Positions 28,273 through 37,646 of a DNA stretch of 64,000 nt are shown here, piece after piece (within the stretch, counting starts at the first letter, position 1; every line of letters starts with the position of its first letter). The notes beneath the pieces are model-generated. The model did not search any database, was not told where the DNA came from, and saw only the letters and a list, made by a program, of their open reading frames with translations. The position numbers and the translations under genes were made by a program. The stretch comes from Thermococcus sp. MV5 (lineage in GTDB: Archaea > Methanobacteriota_B > Thermococci > Thermococcales > Thermococcaceae), in assembly GCF_012027425.1 (NCBI RefSeq), contig NZ_SNUE01000002.1:186001-250000 (forward strand), in the 5' to 3' direction.

Positions 28273-30171
28273 ATGAAGAAAATGTTATCAATATTAATGC
28301 TAATTTTCTTGCTTTTACCATTTACAAGTGCACAATGTCCAGAGAGCGGAAATACAATTATCCTAAAGGCTCCAGCAGTCTCAAGAACCTCGGATGGTGA
28401 GTTAATTGGTATTGCAACAGACTTTATAATAACCGTTTCTCCTGGAACCGGACATGTTTATGTTGAGACTTGGCCCCTTGCAGAAGTAGATATGCAAGCT
28501 TCAGCAAGATTGGCAGCACAGATAGCAGGAAAAGTCCTAGGCGTGGATATGAGCAAGTATGACGTTTTTATTCATGTAAAATCTGACGCACCAATCATAG
28601 GTGGGCCTTCTGCAGGGGGAACCATGACAGTAGGGATTATTGCAGCCCTTAAGGGATGGAAAATCAGAGAAGACGTGATGATGACAGGAATGATAAATCC
28701 AGATGGGAGTATTGGTCCAGTTGGAGGAATCCTAGAGAAAGCTTCTGCAGCATATGGTGTAGGAGCTAAACTTTTCTTAATTCCAGAGGGACAAAGAATC
28801 CAAGTCGTCGAAACTACAGAAAAGAAACAAATAGGCTCAATAGTCGAAATAACGAGTAAGTCGGAAAAAGTAGATGTGGTTGAATATGCCAAAGAGAGAT
28901 GGGGCTTGGATGTTAAAGAGATCAAAGACATTTACGATGCTGTTTATTATTTTACAGGAAAGAAGATAGAAAAACCTCCTGTACCAGCTAATTTGAATGT
29001 TGATACCTCTTTCTTAAAAGACAATGCCGTTGAGGACTATGATGAAACCATTAAATACTACGAAAAGATTGAAAATAAACTTAATGACAGCGATATTAGT
29101 TATACTACCTATTCCTACCTCAAAAATGCTCTAGACGAAGCAAAAAAGAAACTAGACGAAGCTAAGAAGAATCTTGATGATGGAAGGTATTACACGGCTT
29201 TAAGCCTTGATTTCCAAGCCAGAATCACAATAAGACATGTGGACTGGTATTTAGATATAAAAACAGGCAACGACTTAGAAAACCTGCTAAAAAGTATTGA
29301 TAATGAAATAAAGGAAACGGAGAATCATGTTTCAAACATTACAATACGGGGGATAAGTATGCTTCAAGCCGTTGCTGCGAGTGAAGAGAGGATAGAACAG
29401 GCAAAGTCTCTCCTAAAAGATGCCTGGTCAAACTATTATAATGGGAACTACTGGAATGCCGTAAGCAGTGCTGCCTTTGCATATGAGAGAATACAGACTG
29501 CAAAATTCTGGGCATCTTTAGGAGAGAGATATGCAAAAGGGGAAGTCATTGAAAGGGACTCACTAAAAGAGACTGCAAGAGAATACTTGGACAATTCAAG
29601 ATTAATAATCACTTATATCACATCTATGTTTGGTGAATTGAGCCTCCAAGACTTAATTAGTCTAATGAACGAGGGAGAAGAATACTATTTAGATGGAAAA
29701 TATTCAGCAGCAATATTCTCAGCAATGGAAGCAAGAATCCAAGCTGAGATAATCCTAGATACTCTTGGAATAGATAACGAGACTATTTTAATGGATAAAT
29801 TACAGAGAATGAAAGAAGATGCCAGAATCGCAATTGCTCAGGCCCAAAAAGAAGGCATTTACCCCGTTTTGAGTCTATCATATTATGAATTTGCTCAGAG
29901 TTATGAGAAGCAAGGAGGATTGGAAAACATCCAAACTGCCATGATGTTTTATCAATACGCCAAAGAAACATCGACTGTTTTCCTAGGAACCACATCTCCT
30001 CCAAAAATAACTGAAGAACCCTTGATATCATTAATCCCAAACCAAACTGCAACACCCACTAACACAACTACAGAACCATTACCTGAGACAACGAGACTCT
30101 CAACTCCATTAATGGTTTCGGCTTTAGTTGTAGGCTTAATTTTAGGGTTTATCGCCGGAAGAAAATCATAA
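28273..30171 (+). CDS. secreted/membrane-anchored S16 (Lon-type) serine protease
   Basis: 632 residues from ATG 28273 (GGGGGTGA upstream). Signal peptide at residues 1-20, then a Lon-type protease domain: catalytic Ser in IIGGPSAGGTMT and catalytic Lys in GILEKASAAYGVGA, with GMINPDGSIGPVGG between. No AAA+ domain is present. Residues 245-590 are helical repeats rich in Ala, Tyr and Lys (EAKKKLDEAKKNL), and a TM helix plus GRKS tail closes the chain. It would act on the outside of the membrane. Substrates unknown; archaeal homologues of this kind are widespread. Confidence 0.85.
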   Translation: MKKMLSILMLIFLLLPFTSAQCPESGNTIILKAPAVSRTSDGELIGIATDFIITVSPGTGHVYVETWPLAEVDMQASARLAAQIAGKVLGVDMSKYDVFIHVKSDAPIIGGPSAGGTMTVGIIAALKGWKIREDVMMTGMINPDGSIGPVGGILEKASAAYGVGAKLFLIPEGQRIQVVETTEKKQIGSIVEITSKSEKVDVVEYAKERWGLDVKEIKDIYDAVYYFTGKKIEKPPVPANLNVDTSFLKDNAVEDYDETIKYYEKIENKLNDSDISYTTYSYLKNALDEAKKKLDEAKKNLDDGRYYTALSLDFQARITIRHVDWYLDIKTGNDLENLLKSIDNEIKETENHVSNITIRGISMLQAVAASEERIEQAKSLLKDAWSNYYNGNYWNAVSSAAFAYERIQTAKFWASLGERYAKGEVIERDSLKETAREYLDNSRLIITYITSMFGELSLQDLISLMNEGEEYYLDGKYSAAIFSAMEARIQAEIILDTLGIDNETILMDKLQRMKEDARIAIAQAQKEGIYPVLSLSYYEFAQSYEKQGGLENIQTAMMFYQYAKETSTVFLGTTSPPKITEEPLISLIPNQTATPTNTTTEPLPETTRLSTPLMVSALVVGLILGFIAGRKS

Positions 30172-30227
30172 TTCCTTTTTCAATTCTTAAAGCAAAGCTA
30201 AAATAATATGAAAACATATATATAACC

Positions 30228-30926
30228 ATGGCATATCGAGAAGTCTCGCTCCTTATAGTGGTTCTTGTATTCACGTCATCAGTTCTACTATTCTTAAAGC
30301 CCCGCCTTCAAGAAGAAGGAGGTGAAGTCGTGTATTCAGGAGAGAAGATAATATTACCAAAGCCACTACTGAAAGGCGAGATGAGTCTTGAAGAAGCAAT
30401 AGCAAAGAGAATGAGCATCAGGACCTATAAAAATGAACCTTTAACACTAGAAGAGCTTTCTCAGCTTTTATGGGCAGCTCAGGGAATAACCCATGACAAA
30501 AAAAGAGCTGCTCCTAGTGCCGGAGCTACTTACCCATTTGAGATATTCGTAGTTATTGGAAATGTCAAAGGTCTCACCCCAGGCATATACCACTACAATC
30601 CCTTTGAACATAGCATGACCCTAACAAAAGAAGGAGATTTTAGAAAAGAGCTTCAAAAAGCGGCCCTTAATCAGAAATGGGTAGGAGATGCGGCAATAGA
30701 TATAGTTCTTGTGGCATTTTATGAGAGGACAACTTCCTACTATGGCGAACGAGGACGAATGTACGTGCATATGGAAGCCGGGCATATAGGTCAAAACATT
30801 TATCTCCAAGCAACTGCCCTAAGTCTTGGAACCGTCGCCGTGGGAGCATTTTATGAAAATGAAGTGGCAAAGATCATTGGCACTAATGGAGTTCCACTCT
30901 ATATTTTCCCAGTGGGGAGGATTTGA
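30228..30926 (+). CDS. SagB/ThcOx family FMN-dependent oxidoreductase with N-terminal TM
   Basis: 232 residues. A hydrophobic anchor (residues 7-24) precedes a nitroreductase-like domain: RMSIRTYKNEPLT (FMN-phosphate arginines), PSAGATYPFEIFV and a closing LYIFPVGR, the SagB/ThcOx signature. Such enzymes oxidise azolines in peptide toxins or serve other dehydrogenations. No YcaO or precursor gene is near. A TATA-like CATATATATA lies only 5 nt before ATG 30228; GTG 30330 behind AAGGAGGTGA is an alternative start giving a soluble enzyme. I keep the longer form because the upstream codons encode a clear TM helix. Confidence 0.75.
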   Translation: MAYREVSLLIVVLVFTSSVLLFLKPRLQEEGGEVVYSGEKIILPKPLLKGEMSLEEAIAKRMSIRTYKNEPLTLEELSQLLWAAQGITHDKKRAAPSAGATYPFEIFVVIGNVKGLTPGIYHYNPFEHSMTLTKEGDFRKELQKAALNQKWVGDAAIDIVLVAFYERTTSYYGERGRMYVHMEAGHIGQNIYLQATALSLGTVAVGAFYENEVAKIIGTNGVPLYIFPVGRI

Positions 30927-30927
30927 T

Positions 30928-31107
30928 ATGGTTGTGCTGGATCATTATACCCTCGGTTATATAACATTTGGTCTTATGAGTCTCTCAATGCTAAGTGGCG
31001 CCTTTATTTTCCTATCTAAAAGAAGAGAAACATGGATAAAGATTCACATTATTTTGAGCATCCTAGCATATCTTTTCATGGTGTGGACTATATGGATCGT
31101 GCGATGA
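30928..31107 (+). CDS. small two-TM membrane protein downstream of SagB-like gene
   Basis: 59 residues from ATG 30928, one base after the previous stop, with GGAGG seven nt upstream. Two helices (YITFGLMSLSMLSGAFIFL and IHIILSILAYLFMVWTIWI) linked by SKRRETWIK. The histidine-bearing second helix recalls small b-type cytochrome or DUF-type membrane subunits, but one His is not enough to claim haem binding. Coupled to the SagB-like gene, perhaps its membrane partner. Confidence 0.6.
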   Translation: MVVLDHYTLGYITFGLMSLSMLSGAFIFLSKRRETWIKIHIILSILAYLFMVWTIWIVR

Positions 31108-31186
31108 CATACTCGACTTGAAAAGCAAGGTTTTCAAGGAATAAGCTTATTAATATTCTCACCTCAAATTTTATGGTGATAAGAAA

Positions 31187-31555
31187 ATGTTTGTTAGCCA
31201 CTATAAAGACGTTGAGGAAAAAGATGTCACAATTGAAGGCGTTAAGAATACAACAATCAGATGGCTTGTTTCTCCAAAAATTGGTGCAAAAAATTTTGCG
31301 ATGAGGTATTTCGTCATTAAGAAAGGTGGGAAAATCTCCATTCACCAACATGACTGGGAACATGAAATATTCATTGTGAAAGGGGAGGGGTACATAACCA
31401 ATGGTAGGAAAACCATAAAGGCAATTCCAGGAAGTTTCCTTTACGTACCACCTAATGAACCTCACGGCTACGAGAATCCTGACTCAGAAACATTCGAATT
31501 TTTATGCATTATCCCCGTAAAAGAGGAAAGCATACCACCCGAAGAGAAAGGCTAG
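31187..31555 (+). CDS. cupin domain protein
   Basis: 122 residues; GGTGAT precedes the start. Single cupin: first motif HQHDWEHEIFIVKGEG (metal-binding His, His and Glu) and second motif YVPPNEPHGYEN (fourth His). Small single-domain cupins bind Mn, Fe or Ni and may be isomerases, oxygenases or sugar-binding proteins; none can be picked here. Stand-alone gene followed by an IS-end remnant. Confidence 0.85.
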   Translation: MFVSHYKDVEEKDVTIEGVKNTTIRWLVSPKIGAKNFAMRYFVIKKGGKISIHQHDWEHEIFIVKGEGYITNGRKTIKAIPGSFLYVPPNEPHGYENPDSETFEFLCIIPVKEESIPPEEKG

Positions 31556-31575
31556 TAGTTACAATAATCTGTTAT

Positions 31576-31620
31576 TTTATCGGGTAGGAAGACCCCGTCC
31601 GTAAGGGCGGGGTAGTTCAC
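31576..31620 (+). mobile_element. IS200/IS605-type right-end remnant, copy 2
   Basis: 45 bp, differing from 18647-18691 at a single base. Hairpin CCCCGTCC-GTAA-GGGCGGGG then TAGTTCAC. No TnpB gene precedes it. Flanking bases differ from those of copy 1, so only the element end is shared. Confidence 0.65.
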
Positions 31621-31708
31621 ATATTTTCAACTCTCTTACTAAAATGAACTCATCTATATTTTCGAAAATTTTTTAAGCCATATAGTGACATACGTTAAGC
31701 GGGCTTTA

Positions 31709-32992
31709 ATGGCAAATGGAATTAAAATCGGAATCGAAGAAAAAGTGGAATCGAAGAAAGCTGTTCTTTTAGGATTTCAACATGTTCTTGCAATGTTTGG
31801 AGCAACGGTCACAGTGCCTCTTGTTGTTGGAACAGCAATCGGACTTAATGGAAGAGACATTGCTCTCTTAATTCAAGTAGTCCTACTAGCCATGGGAATA
31901 GCAACTCTTTTACAGACAACTATAGGATCCAGGTATCCAATAGTTCAAGGATCCAGTTTTGCATTCATACCAGGACTCATAAGTATAGGAAATAACTTAG
32001 GATTACCTGCTGTAGAAGGAGCTTTGATAATTGGCGGATTAATAGAGGCCTCAATAGGTGCTTTTGGAATCATTGGAAAGCTCAAAAAGCTCTTTTCACC
32101 TGTTGTCACTGGCGTCACAATAATGCTGATAGGATTTTCGCTTGCCCATGTAGCCGTGAAGTACACGTTTAACTTCTTTGCTGATCCAAATGGAACAAGC
32201 ATTCCAAAAGCATTCTTTATAGCATTAATAACCTTTGCAACCACTATGCACATAGCACTTAAAGGAAAGGGGTCCTTGAGAGCAATGCCTGTAATCGCAG
32301 GGGCATTTGTAGGGTATACAGCAAGTATAATTTTGGGAATGACTGATTTTACACTTGTAAGAGAACTTCCACTTATAAATACTCCAAAACCCCTTCCATG
32401 GGGAACTCCGGTGTTTAATGCAACTGCAATAATAACCCTCCTCTTTGCTTTCGTGGTGAGTATCATAGAAAGTGTAGGAGATTACCATGCAATTTCAGCA
32501 ATAGCGGAAGCCCCGATAACAAACAAAAACATTAACAGGGGAATCATGAGTGAAGGATTAGCATGTTCAATAGCTGGAATTCTTGGAGCCTGTGGGACTA
32601 CTAGTTATTCCGAGAATATTGGACTCGTAGCCTTAACAAAAATTGCAAGCAGACAAGTGGCCCAAGTAGGCGGGGTAGTACTAATACTCCTGGCTATGAT
32701 CCCCAAATTCTCTGGAATTTTGGCTTCAATGCCCCACCCTGTACTTGGAGGTCTTACAATAGCACTTTACGGTATGATAAGCATCACAGGGCTTAGATTA
32801 ATAAATGACAAGGTTGAATTAAATGATAGAAACATGCTCATAATTGCAAGTGCCTTAATAATAGGATTGGGAGCTCCTCAACTACCTCCTGAGTTCCTTG
32901 AACATTTCCCTCAAATTGTTAGGGGTATTTTAGAATCGGGAATGGCTATTGGAGCTCTAACTGCCATACTCCTTGATCAGATATTGAGGTGA
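31709..32992 (+). CDS. uraA: uracil/xanthine permease (NCS2 family)
   Basis: 427 residues from ATG 31709, about 30 nt after a TATA-like AAATTTTTTAAG, so probably leaderless. Around 12-14 TM helices. Family marks: LGFQHVLAMFGATVTVPLV at the start, QGSSFAFIP (TM3 half-helix that binds the base), ESVGDYHAIS (substrate/proton Glu) and GTTSYSENIGLVALT. It imports uracil with protons. Six nt before upp, so uptake is paired with salvage. Confidence 0.92.
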   Translation: MANGIKIGIEEKVESKKAVLLGFQHVLAMFGATVTVPLVVGTAIGLNGRDIALLIQVVLLAMGIATLLQTTIGSRYPIVQGSSFAFIPGLISIGNNLGLPAVEGALIIGGLIEASIGAFGIIGKLKKLFSPVVTGVTIMLIGFSLAHVAVKYTFNFFADPNGTSIPKAFFIALITFATTMHIALKGKGSLRAMPVIAGAFVGYTASIILGMTDFTLVRELPLINTPKPLPWGTPVFNATAIITLLFAFVVSIIESVGDYHAISAIAEAPITNKNINRGIMSEGLACSIAGILGACGTTSYSENIGLVALTKIASRQVAQVGGVVLILLAMIPKFSGILASMPHPVLGGLTIALYGMISITGLRLINDKVELNDRNMLIIASALIIGLGAPQLPPEFLEHFPQIVRGILESGMAIGALTAILLDQILR

Positions 32993-32998
32993 TGGAAG

Positions 32999-33697
32999 AT
33001 GATAAATGATGAAAGATGGGAAAAAGTTTATTCATTTGACGACTCTCCATATTTAATGGAGATTTTAACAGAGCTAAGGAATAAGGAGACGGATTCAATA
33101 GCCTTTAGAAAAGGCCTTGTAAAACTTGGAAGATTTATGGGATATGAGATAATAAAAACCATGGATATCGAGAAAATAAAAATAGAAACTCCTTTAGAGG
33201 AAACTGAAGGAATAATCGTCAGAGATAGAAGGAATGTTGTGATCGTCACTGTGTTAAGGGCCGCAGTTCCTCTTATGGAAGGACTTGTAAAGGTATTTGA
33301 ACATGCCCGTATTGGAATTGTTTCCGCCTCAAGAGGAAAAGCCCCTAAGTTCGAGATAGAAATGAATTACATTAAGATACCCCAAATAACCCCAGAAGAT
33401 ACTGTAATAATAGCCGATCCCATGATAGCCACTGGTTCAACCTTGGTAAAAGTTATTGAAGAAGTCAGAAAGTATGGCACTCCAAAACGCCTCATAGTCC
33501 TTGGTGTTCTTGCTGCACCTGAAGGAATAAAGAGAATAAAAGAAGAATTTCCAGAGGCCGAAATATTTGTAACAAAAATAGACAGGGAACTTAACAGTAA
33601 GGGCTATATCCTCCCCGGTCTTGGAGATGCAGGTGACAGAGCATTTGGTGCCCCTATTAAAATTTCAACACTACCTCAAGTTCACACAATAGAATAG
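32999..33697 (+). CDS. upp: uracil phosphoribosyltransferase
   Basis: 232 residues. Type I PRTase fold: [13 protein letters not shown], the PRPP loop [17 protein letters not shown] and the C-terminal uracil-binding [16 protein letters not shown]. Converts uracil and PRPP to UMP. In an operon with uraA. In crenarchaeal relatives the enzyme is controlled by GTP and CTP; whether this holds here cannot be seen. Confidence 0.94.
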   Translation: MINDERWEKVYSFDDSPYLMEILTELRNKETDSIAFRKGLVKLGRFMGYEIIKTMDIEKIKIETPLEETEGIIVRDRRNVVIVTVLRAAVPLMEGLVKVFEHARIGIVSASRGKAPKFEIEMNYIKIPQITPEDTVIIADPMIATGSTLVKVIEEVRKYGTPKRLIVLGVLAAPEGIKRIKEEFPEAEIFVTKIDRELNSKGYILPGLGDAGDRAFGAPIKISTLPQVHTIE

Positions 33698-33742
33698 CGA
33701 AAAGTTAATAGCTCTCCCTTTTCTTAATATTTTTTGATTACC

Positions 33743-34234
33743 ATGGCAGGTATTGATGAGATAGACAAAAAGCTTCTGATAGAACTTAGAAAGAATGGTA
33801 GAGCTACGCTTACCGAGTTAAGCAAAAAGCTAGGGCTATCCGTAGCTAGTATAAAGAACAGAGTAAGTAAGCTTGAAAGACTTGGGGCTATAAAGGGATA
33901 TTCCACCCTTGTGGAACCTACATTTCTTGATGAATACCTGCAGGCTCTAATAGAACTGGAGCTCTTAGTAGAAGACCCCAGAACAGACTTAGTTCTTCAC
34001 GAAATTGGAAAGTTAGATAATGTCTTAGGGATTTATAAAAAAACGGGAGAGTTTCAAATCCTAATACGAGCCAATTTTAAGAATATGGACGAGCTAAAAG
34101 AATTTTTGAACCTTCTTTCTAGAAGGTACCTACGCAAAAATCTACGCCGTTGGCGAGTCACAATTGTGCTAGAAGTCCTCAAGGATGGGGGCATATCTCT
34201 CTCCAAGGAGACTCAGAGAAAAAACAACCGGTGA
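33743..34234 (+). CDS. Lrp/AsnC family transcriptional regulator
   Basis: 163 residues from ATG 33743; no ribosome site, with TATA-like AGTTAATAG about 35 nt upstream, so leaderless. N-terminal HTH (IDEIDKKLLIELRKNGRATLTELSKKLGLSVASIKNRVSKLERLGAI, here described by its start IDEIDKKLLIEL and end KNRVSKLERLG) and C-terminal RAM-type domain. It ends 6 nt before the helicase gene. Effector and targets unknown. Confidence 0.88.
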   Translation: MAGIDEIDKKLLIELRKNGRATLTELSKKLGLSVASIKNRVSKLERLGAIKGYSTLVEPTFLDEYLQALIELELLVEDPRTDLVLHEIGKLDNVLGIYKKTGEFQILIRANFKNMDELKEFLNLLSRRYLRKNLRRWRVTIVLEVLKDGGISLSKETQRKNNR

Positions 34235-34240
34235 TTAAAC

Positions 34241-36751
34241 ATGCTTTTCGTGGTCAAGAAAAGTAGAAAAGAGAGCGAGCTTGAAGCCTACTATATAGAA
34301 AATGAACCTGAAAAACTTTCTAAAATCCAAAATCTAAAGGCCGAACGTATTTTTAGACTTATAATGAGAGACAAACGACTTTTTAAGGTTCTAGAAGGAA
34401 GTAAGTATCAGAACCCAAAAGAAATTGAAAAAATGCTAAAAAGTGCGAGAATAGTCCTCACTTCAGAGGCCTGGGGCAAATGGAACGAATACTTCAAAGT
34501 AAGACTTCAGAATAAGAGAGTAGAAAAAGCCGACCTTTGTAGACTCTGTCTTTTGAATGGGAAAATTACTACACTCACGGAGGGAAACAGGGTAAAATAT
34601 CACAATGAATATATTTGTCAGCAGTGTGCTGAAGAAGAACTAAAAAACGAGCTTAGATATAGATTTAGAAGCATTGGAATGTTTGACCAGGCTAAGAAAC
34701 TTCTTGAAAGATTTAAAGACCTTGATAAGGTACTCGTCGTTTTTGACCCTCGGTTTGATCCAACAAAAAACCCAGAAGTTACAAAATGGGATGAACTAAA
34801 ACCAAAGAGAATTAAAGTGCGAGAAGTATCTATAGATGAACTTCCAATTCCAGCCAAATTCAAACAAATATTAAAGAAAGAAGGGGTATATCAACTTCTT
34901 CCAGTTCAGGCACTAGCTTTGCAACACGGTCTTCTCAATGGCGAAAGTTTATTAGTGGTCTCCGCAACTGCAAGTGGAAAAACTCTAATAGGAGAACTCG
35001 CTGGTGTTCCAAAGGCGATGACCGGGAAAAAGCTTCTTTTTCTTGTTCCACTTGTAGCCCTAGCCAACCAAAAATATGAAGACTTTAAAAGAAGATATTC
35101 TAAACTCGGGCTCAAAGTAGCCATAAGGGTTGGAATGAGTAGAATAAAAACAAAGGATGAGCTTGTAGTGGTAGACACAGGCATAGATGCAGATATAATT
35201 GTTGGAACTTATGAGGGAGTTGATTACCTTCTTAGGGCAGGAAGAAAAATTGGAAATGTTGGAACGATTGTAATAGATGAAATCCACATGCTTGATGATG
35301 AAGAACGAGGAGTAAGGCTTGACGGCCTTGTTGCAAGGCTCAGGGAACTATATCCAAATGCTCAATTTATTGGTCTTAGTGCCACTGTTGGAAATGCAAA
35401 TGAGCTCGCAAATGAGCTAGGGTTGAAATTAGTGCTTTATGATGCAAGACCTGTTGCCTTAGAGAGACACGTCATCATAACAAGAAACGAGAGCGAAAAA
35501 TGGAAATACGTTGCCCAGTTATGCAAGGCAGAAAGTATGAGAAAATCCCCCCAGGGATTTAAAGGACAGAGTATAGTTTTTACTTATTCAAGAAAAAGAT
35601 GCCATGAGCTAGCAGCATTCTTAACTAGTAAAGGACTTAAGGCCAAACCCTACCACAGTGGTTTGCCGTATCACCAAAGAAAACTAACCGAAATGGAGTT
35701 CCAAGGACAAATGCTTGATGTTGTAGTAACTACAGCAGCATTAGGGGCAGGAGTTGACTTCCCAGCATCGCAGGTTATCTTTGAAAGCCTCGCAATGGGC
35801 AACAAATGGCTTTCTGTTAGAGAATTCCATCAGATGCTCGGAAGGGCAGGAAGACCTTTGTACCATGAAAAGGGCAAGGTTTACCTTATAGTCGAACCTG
35901 GAAGGAAATACTCCACTCAAATGGAAAGTAGTGAAGATGAGGTAGCTTTTAAACTTTTAACGGCTCCAATTGAGCCCGTATATGTTGAATGGAGTGACGA
36001 ACTTGAACAAGATCAGGTTTTGGCCCATTCATGTGTATTTTCCTATTTAGATGACATAGAAAAAGTGCAAACTCTTTGCTTGGGAGCAAACCAAAATGCT
36101 GAAAAAGTCTTAGAGAAACTTGAGGAGTTTGAATTTGTTAGATTGAAAGGTAAGCTTGTTCAGGTAACTCCCTATGGAAGAGCCGTTAGCATGAGCTTCC
36201 TCCTTCCACAAGAAGCCCAGTTTATCAGAAGAAACCTCTTTAAAAAGCATCCAAAAGAAATTGCAGTCAAACTCTTGCCTTTTGAAAACGTCTATTTAAG
36301 CGGAAGCTTCCAAAGAGAACTCGAAAGTGCTGTAAGAGGAAGACTGAGTAGCAACATCTTTTCACCCAGTTTTGCTTCCATACTGGAAGAACTTGAAAAA
36401 GTTTTACCAGAAGTTAGCCCCAACGTTCAGGATAAACTATTCCTAATATATCAAGACCTCTTTATGTGCGAAGCGGAAGAATGCACAGAGTATGCTATGG
36501 AAAGAATTTCTTCCCTTGTGATAGAACTCCGTCGACAGGGAATGCATCCCACTCAAATAGCCGAATACTTCAGAAAACAATATTCTCTGATACTTTACCC
36601 TGGAGATGTCTTTACCTGGCTCGACGGTATAATAAGGAAGCTCGAAGCCATTGAGAGAATAGCAAAGGTGTTCAGGGCAAAGAAGGCAGAGTTTGAGGCA
36701 ACTCTCTTGAGAAGAGAGCTTGAAGAGGGGAGAAAACTAAGAAAAGATTAA
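34241..36751 (+). CDS. Ski2-like superfamily 2 helicase with N-terminal zinc finger
   Basis: 836 residues. Residues 1-200 are a specific N-terminal region with two C-x-x-C pairs (LCRLCLLNG and ICQQCAEE) that should bind zinc. Helicase core: SATASGKTLIGELAG (motif I), VIDEIHML (DEIH motif II), GLSATVGN (III), HSGLPYHQRK and MLGRAGRP (VI). The Ski2-type winged-helix region follows. It resembles the Pyrococcus ASH-Ski2 helicase that partners RNase J, rather than Hel308, because of the zinc finger; I am moderately sure of that. Acts in RNA turnover if so. Confidence 0.85.
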   Translation: MLFVVKKSRKESELEAYYIENEPEKLSKIQNLKAERIFRLIMRDKRLFKVLEGSKYQNPKEIEKMLKSARIVLTSEAWGKWNEYFKVRLQNKRVEKADLCRLCLLNGKITTLTEGNRVKYHNEYICQQCAEEELKNELRYRFRSIGMFDQAKKLLERFKDLDKVLVVFDPRFDPTKNPEVTKWDELKPKRIKVREVSIDELPIPAKFKQILKKEGVYQLLPVQALALQHGLLNGESLLVVSATASGKTLIGELAGVPKAMTGKKLLFLVPLVALANQKYEDFKRRYSKLGLKVAIRVGMSRIKTKDELVVVDTGIDADIIVGTYEGVDYLLRAGRKIGNVGTIVIDEIHMLDDEERGVRLDGLVARLRELYPNAQFIGLSATVGNANELANELGLKLVLYDARPVALERHVIITRNESEKWKYVAQLCKAESMRKSPQGFKGQSIVFTYSRKRCHELAAFLTSKGLKAKPYHSGLPYHQRKLTEMEFQGQMLDVVVTTAALGAGVDFPASQVIFESLAMGNKWLSVREFHQMLGRAGRPLYHEKGKVYLIVEPGRKYSTQMESSEDEVAFKLLTAPIEPVYVEWSDELEQDQVLAHSCVFSYLDDIEKVQTLCLGANQNAEKVLEKLEEFEFVRLKGKLVQVTPYGRAVSMSFLLPQEAQFIRRNLFKKHPKEIAVKLLPFENVYLSGSFQRELESAVRGRLSSNIFSPSFASILEELEKVLPEVSPNVQDKLFLIYQDLFMCEAEECTEYAMERISSLVIELRRQGMHPTQIAEYFRKQYSLILYPGDVFTWLDGIIRKLEAIERIAKVFRAKKAEFEATLLRRELEEGRKLRKD

Positions 36752-37539
36752 CTCATAATCTGAAGGATCATTTGGGCCGGATCTCTAATTGCTGGCCCAA
36801 GTCCTAAGATATAAACAGCCAAATACCAGAATCTCCTCTCCTCTTCGTCTGGAACAAGGTATCTCAGACCATAATAAACTACCACAAGAATGAACACTAT
36901 CCACGGATAATAGACAAAAGCCCCAAACTTTTGAACCAAGATATTCTCCAGCCAGTGTACTTCTCTATAACCATAATAGTGGATTGCAACAATTGTAGAG
37001 CCTATATCAAAGATGTGGGCAAACACTGGGAAAAGATATATCTTTTCAAAGGGTTTGAATCTATAATACCCCAAAATTGGCAGTAAAAAAACTAGTGTAT
37101 AGAATACTGTTAGCTCATATGGCTTCCAATTCTTAGCATTGATTATGAGAAGATAGTTAACATAAAGGGCCAGCAAAGAACCCCATCCTATTGTTATTTT
37201 TGGATATGTCTTTAGTTTCGAATCAGCAAAGATCGCAGGCACAATTAAAATAAATGCTGTGAAAAATATTCCGGGAGTCAAAATAAGAGGATGTGGTTTT
37301 AGAATTCCCCCATCTACAAGGGCCCTAACAGTAGAACCAAATACCACCATCGGAGTAACAGAATAGAAGAGTCTTTCATCCACTCTTATCTTTAGTGGTC
37401 TTATTATCCATCTGTAAGTATAAATAATTGCAAATCCCAAAACAATGGCATAAACAAGAGTGTTATATGGATTGTACCCTTCTCTTGTATACATTGGTCT
37501 TACAAAATATTCCCATATGAACCTTTCAACTGATTCCAT
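36748..37539 (-). CDS. DUF63 family membrane protein
   Basis: 263 residues from ATG 37539 (GGGGAGTAAG upstream). About eight TM helices; characteristic segments are FVRPMYTREGYNPYNTLVYA at the N-terminus, VFGSTVRALVDGG and FAHIFDIGSTIVA. The family is archaeal and of unknown function, with conserved Asp and His in the membrane that suggest an enzyme or transporter. It overlaps the end of the Ski2-like helicase gene by 4 nt, convergent. Confidence 0.85.
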   Translation of the reverse strand: MESVERFIWEYFVRPMYTREGYNPYNTLVYAIVLGFAIIYTYRWIIRPLKIRVDERLFYSVTPMVVFGSTVRALVDGGILKPHPLILTPGIFFTAFILIVPAIFADSKLKTYPKITIGWGSLLALYVNYLLIINAKNWKPYELTVFYTLVFLLPILGYYRFKPFEKIYLFPVFAHIFDIGSTIVAIHYYGYREVHWLENILVQKFGAFVYYPWIVFILVVVYYGLRYLVPDEEERRFWYLAVYILGLGPAIRDPAQMILQIMS

Positions 37540-37646
37540 CTTACTCCCCAAAAGCCCTCTCTCTAATTCCTTAAATTTTTTTCTACTCCAAAATGAAAAA
37601 GCTAATAAGGTATGTATTGCAAACATCAGTCCTGAGGTGATGTGAA

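Noticed and set aside
32991-33030. C/D box RNA near the upp start (repeated TGATGA-like strings)
   Set aside because: No CTGA boxes at the needed spacing; the strings are ribosome site and early codons.
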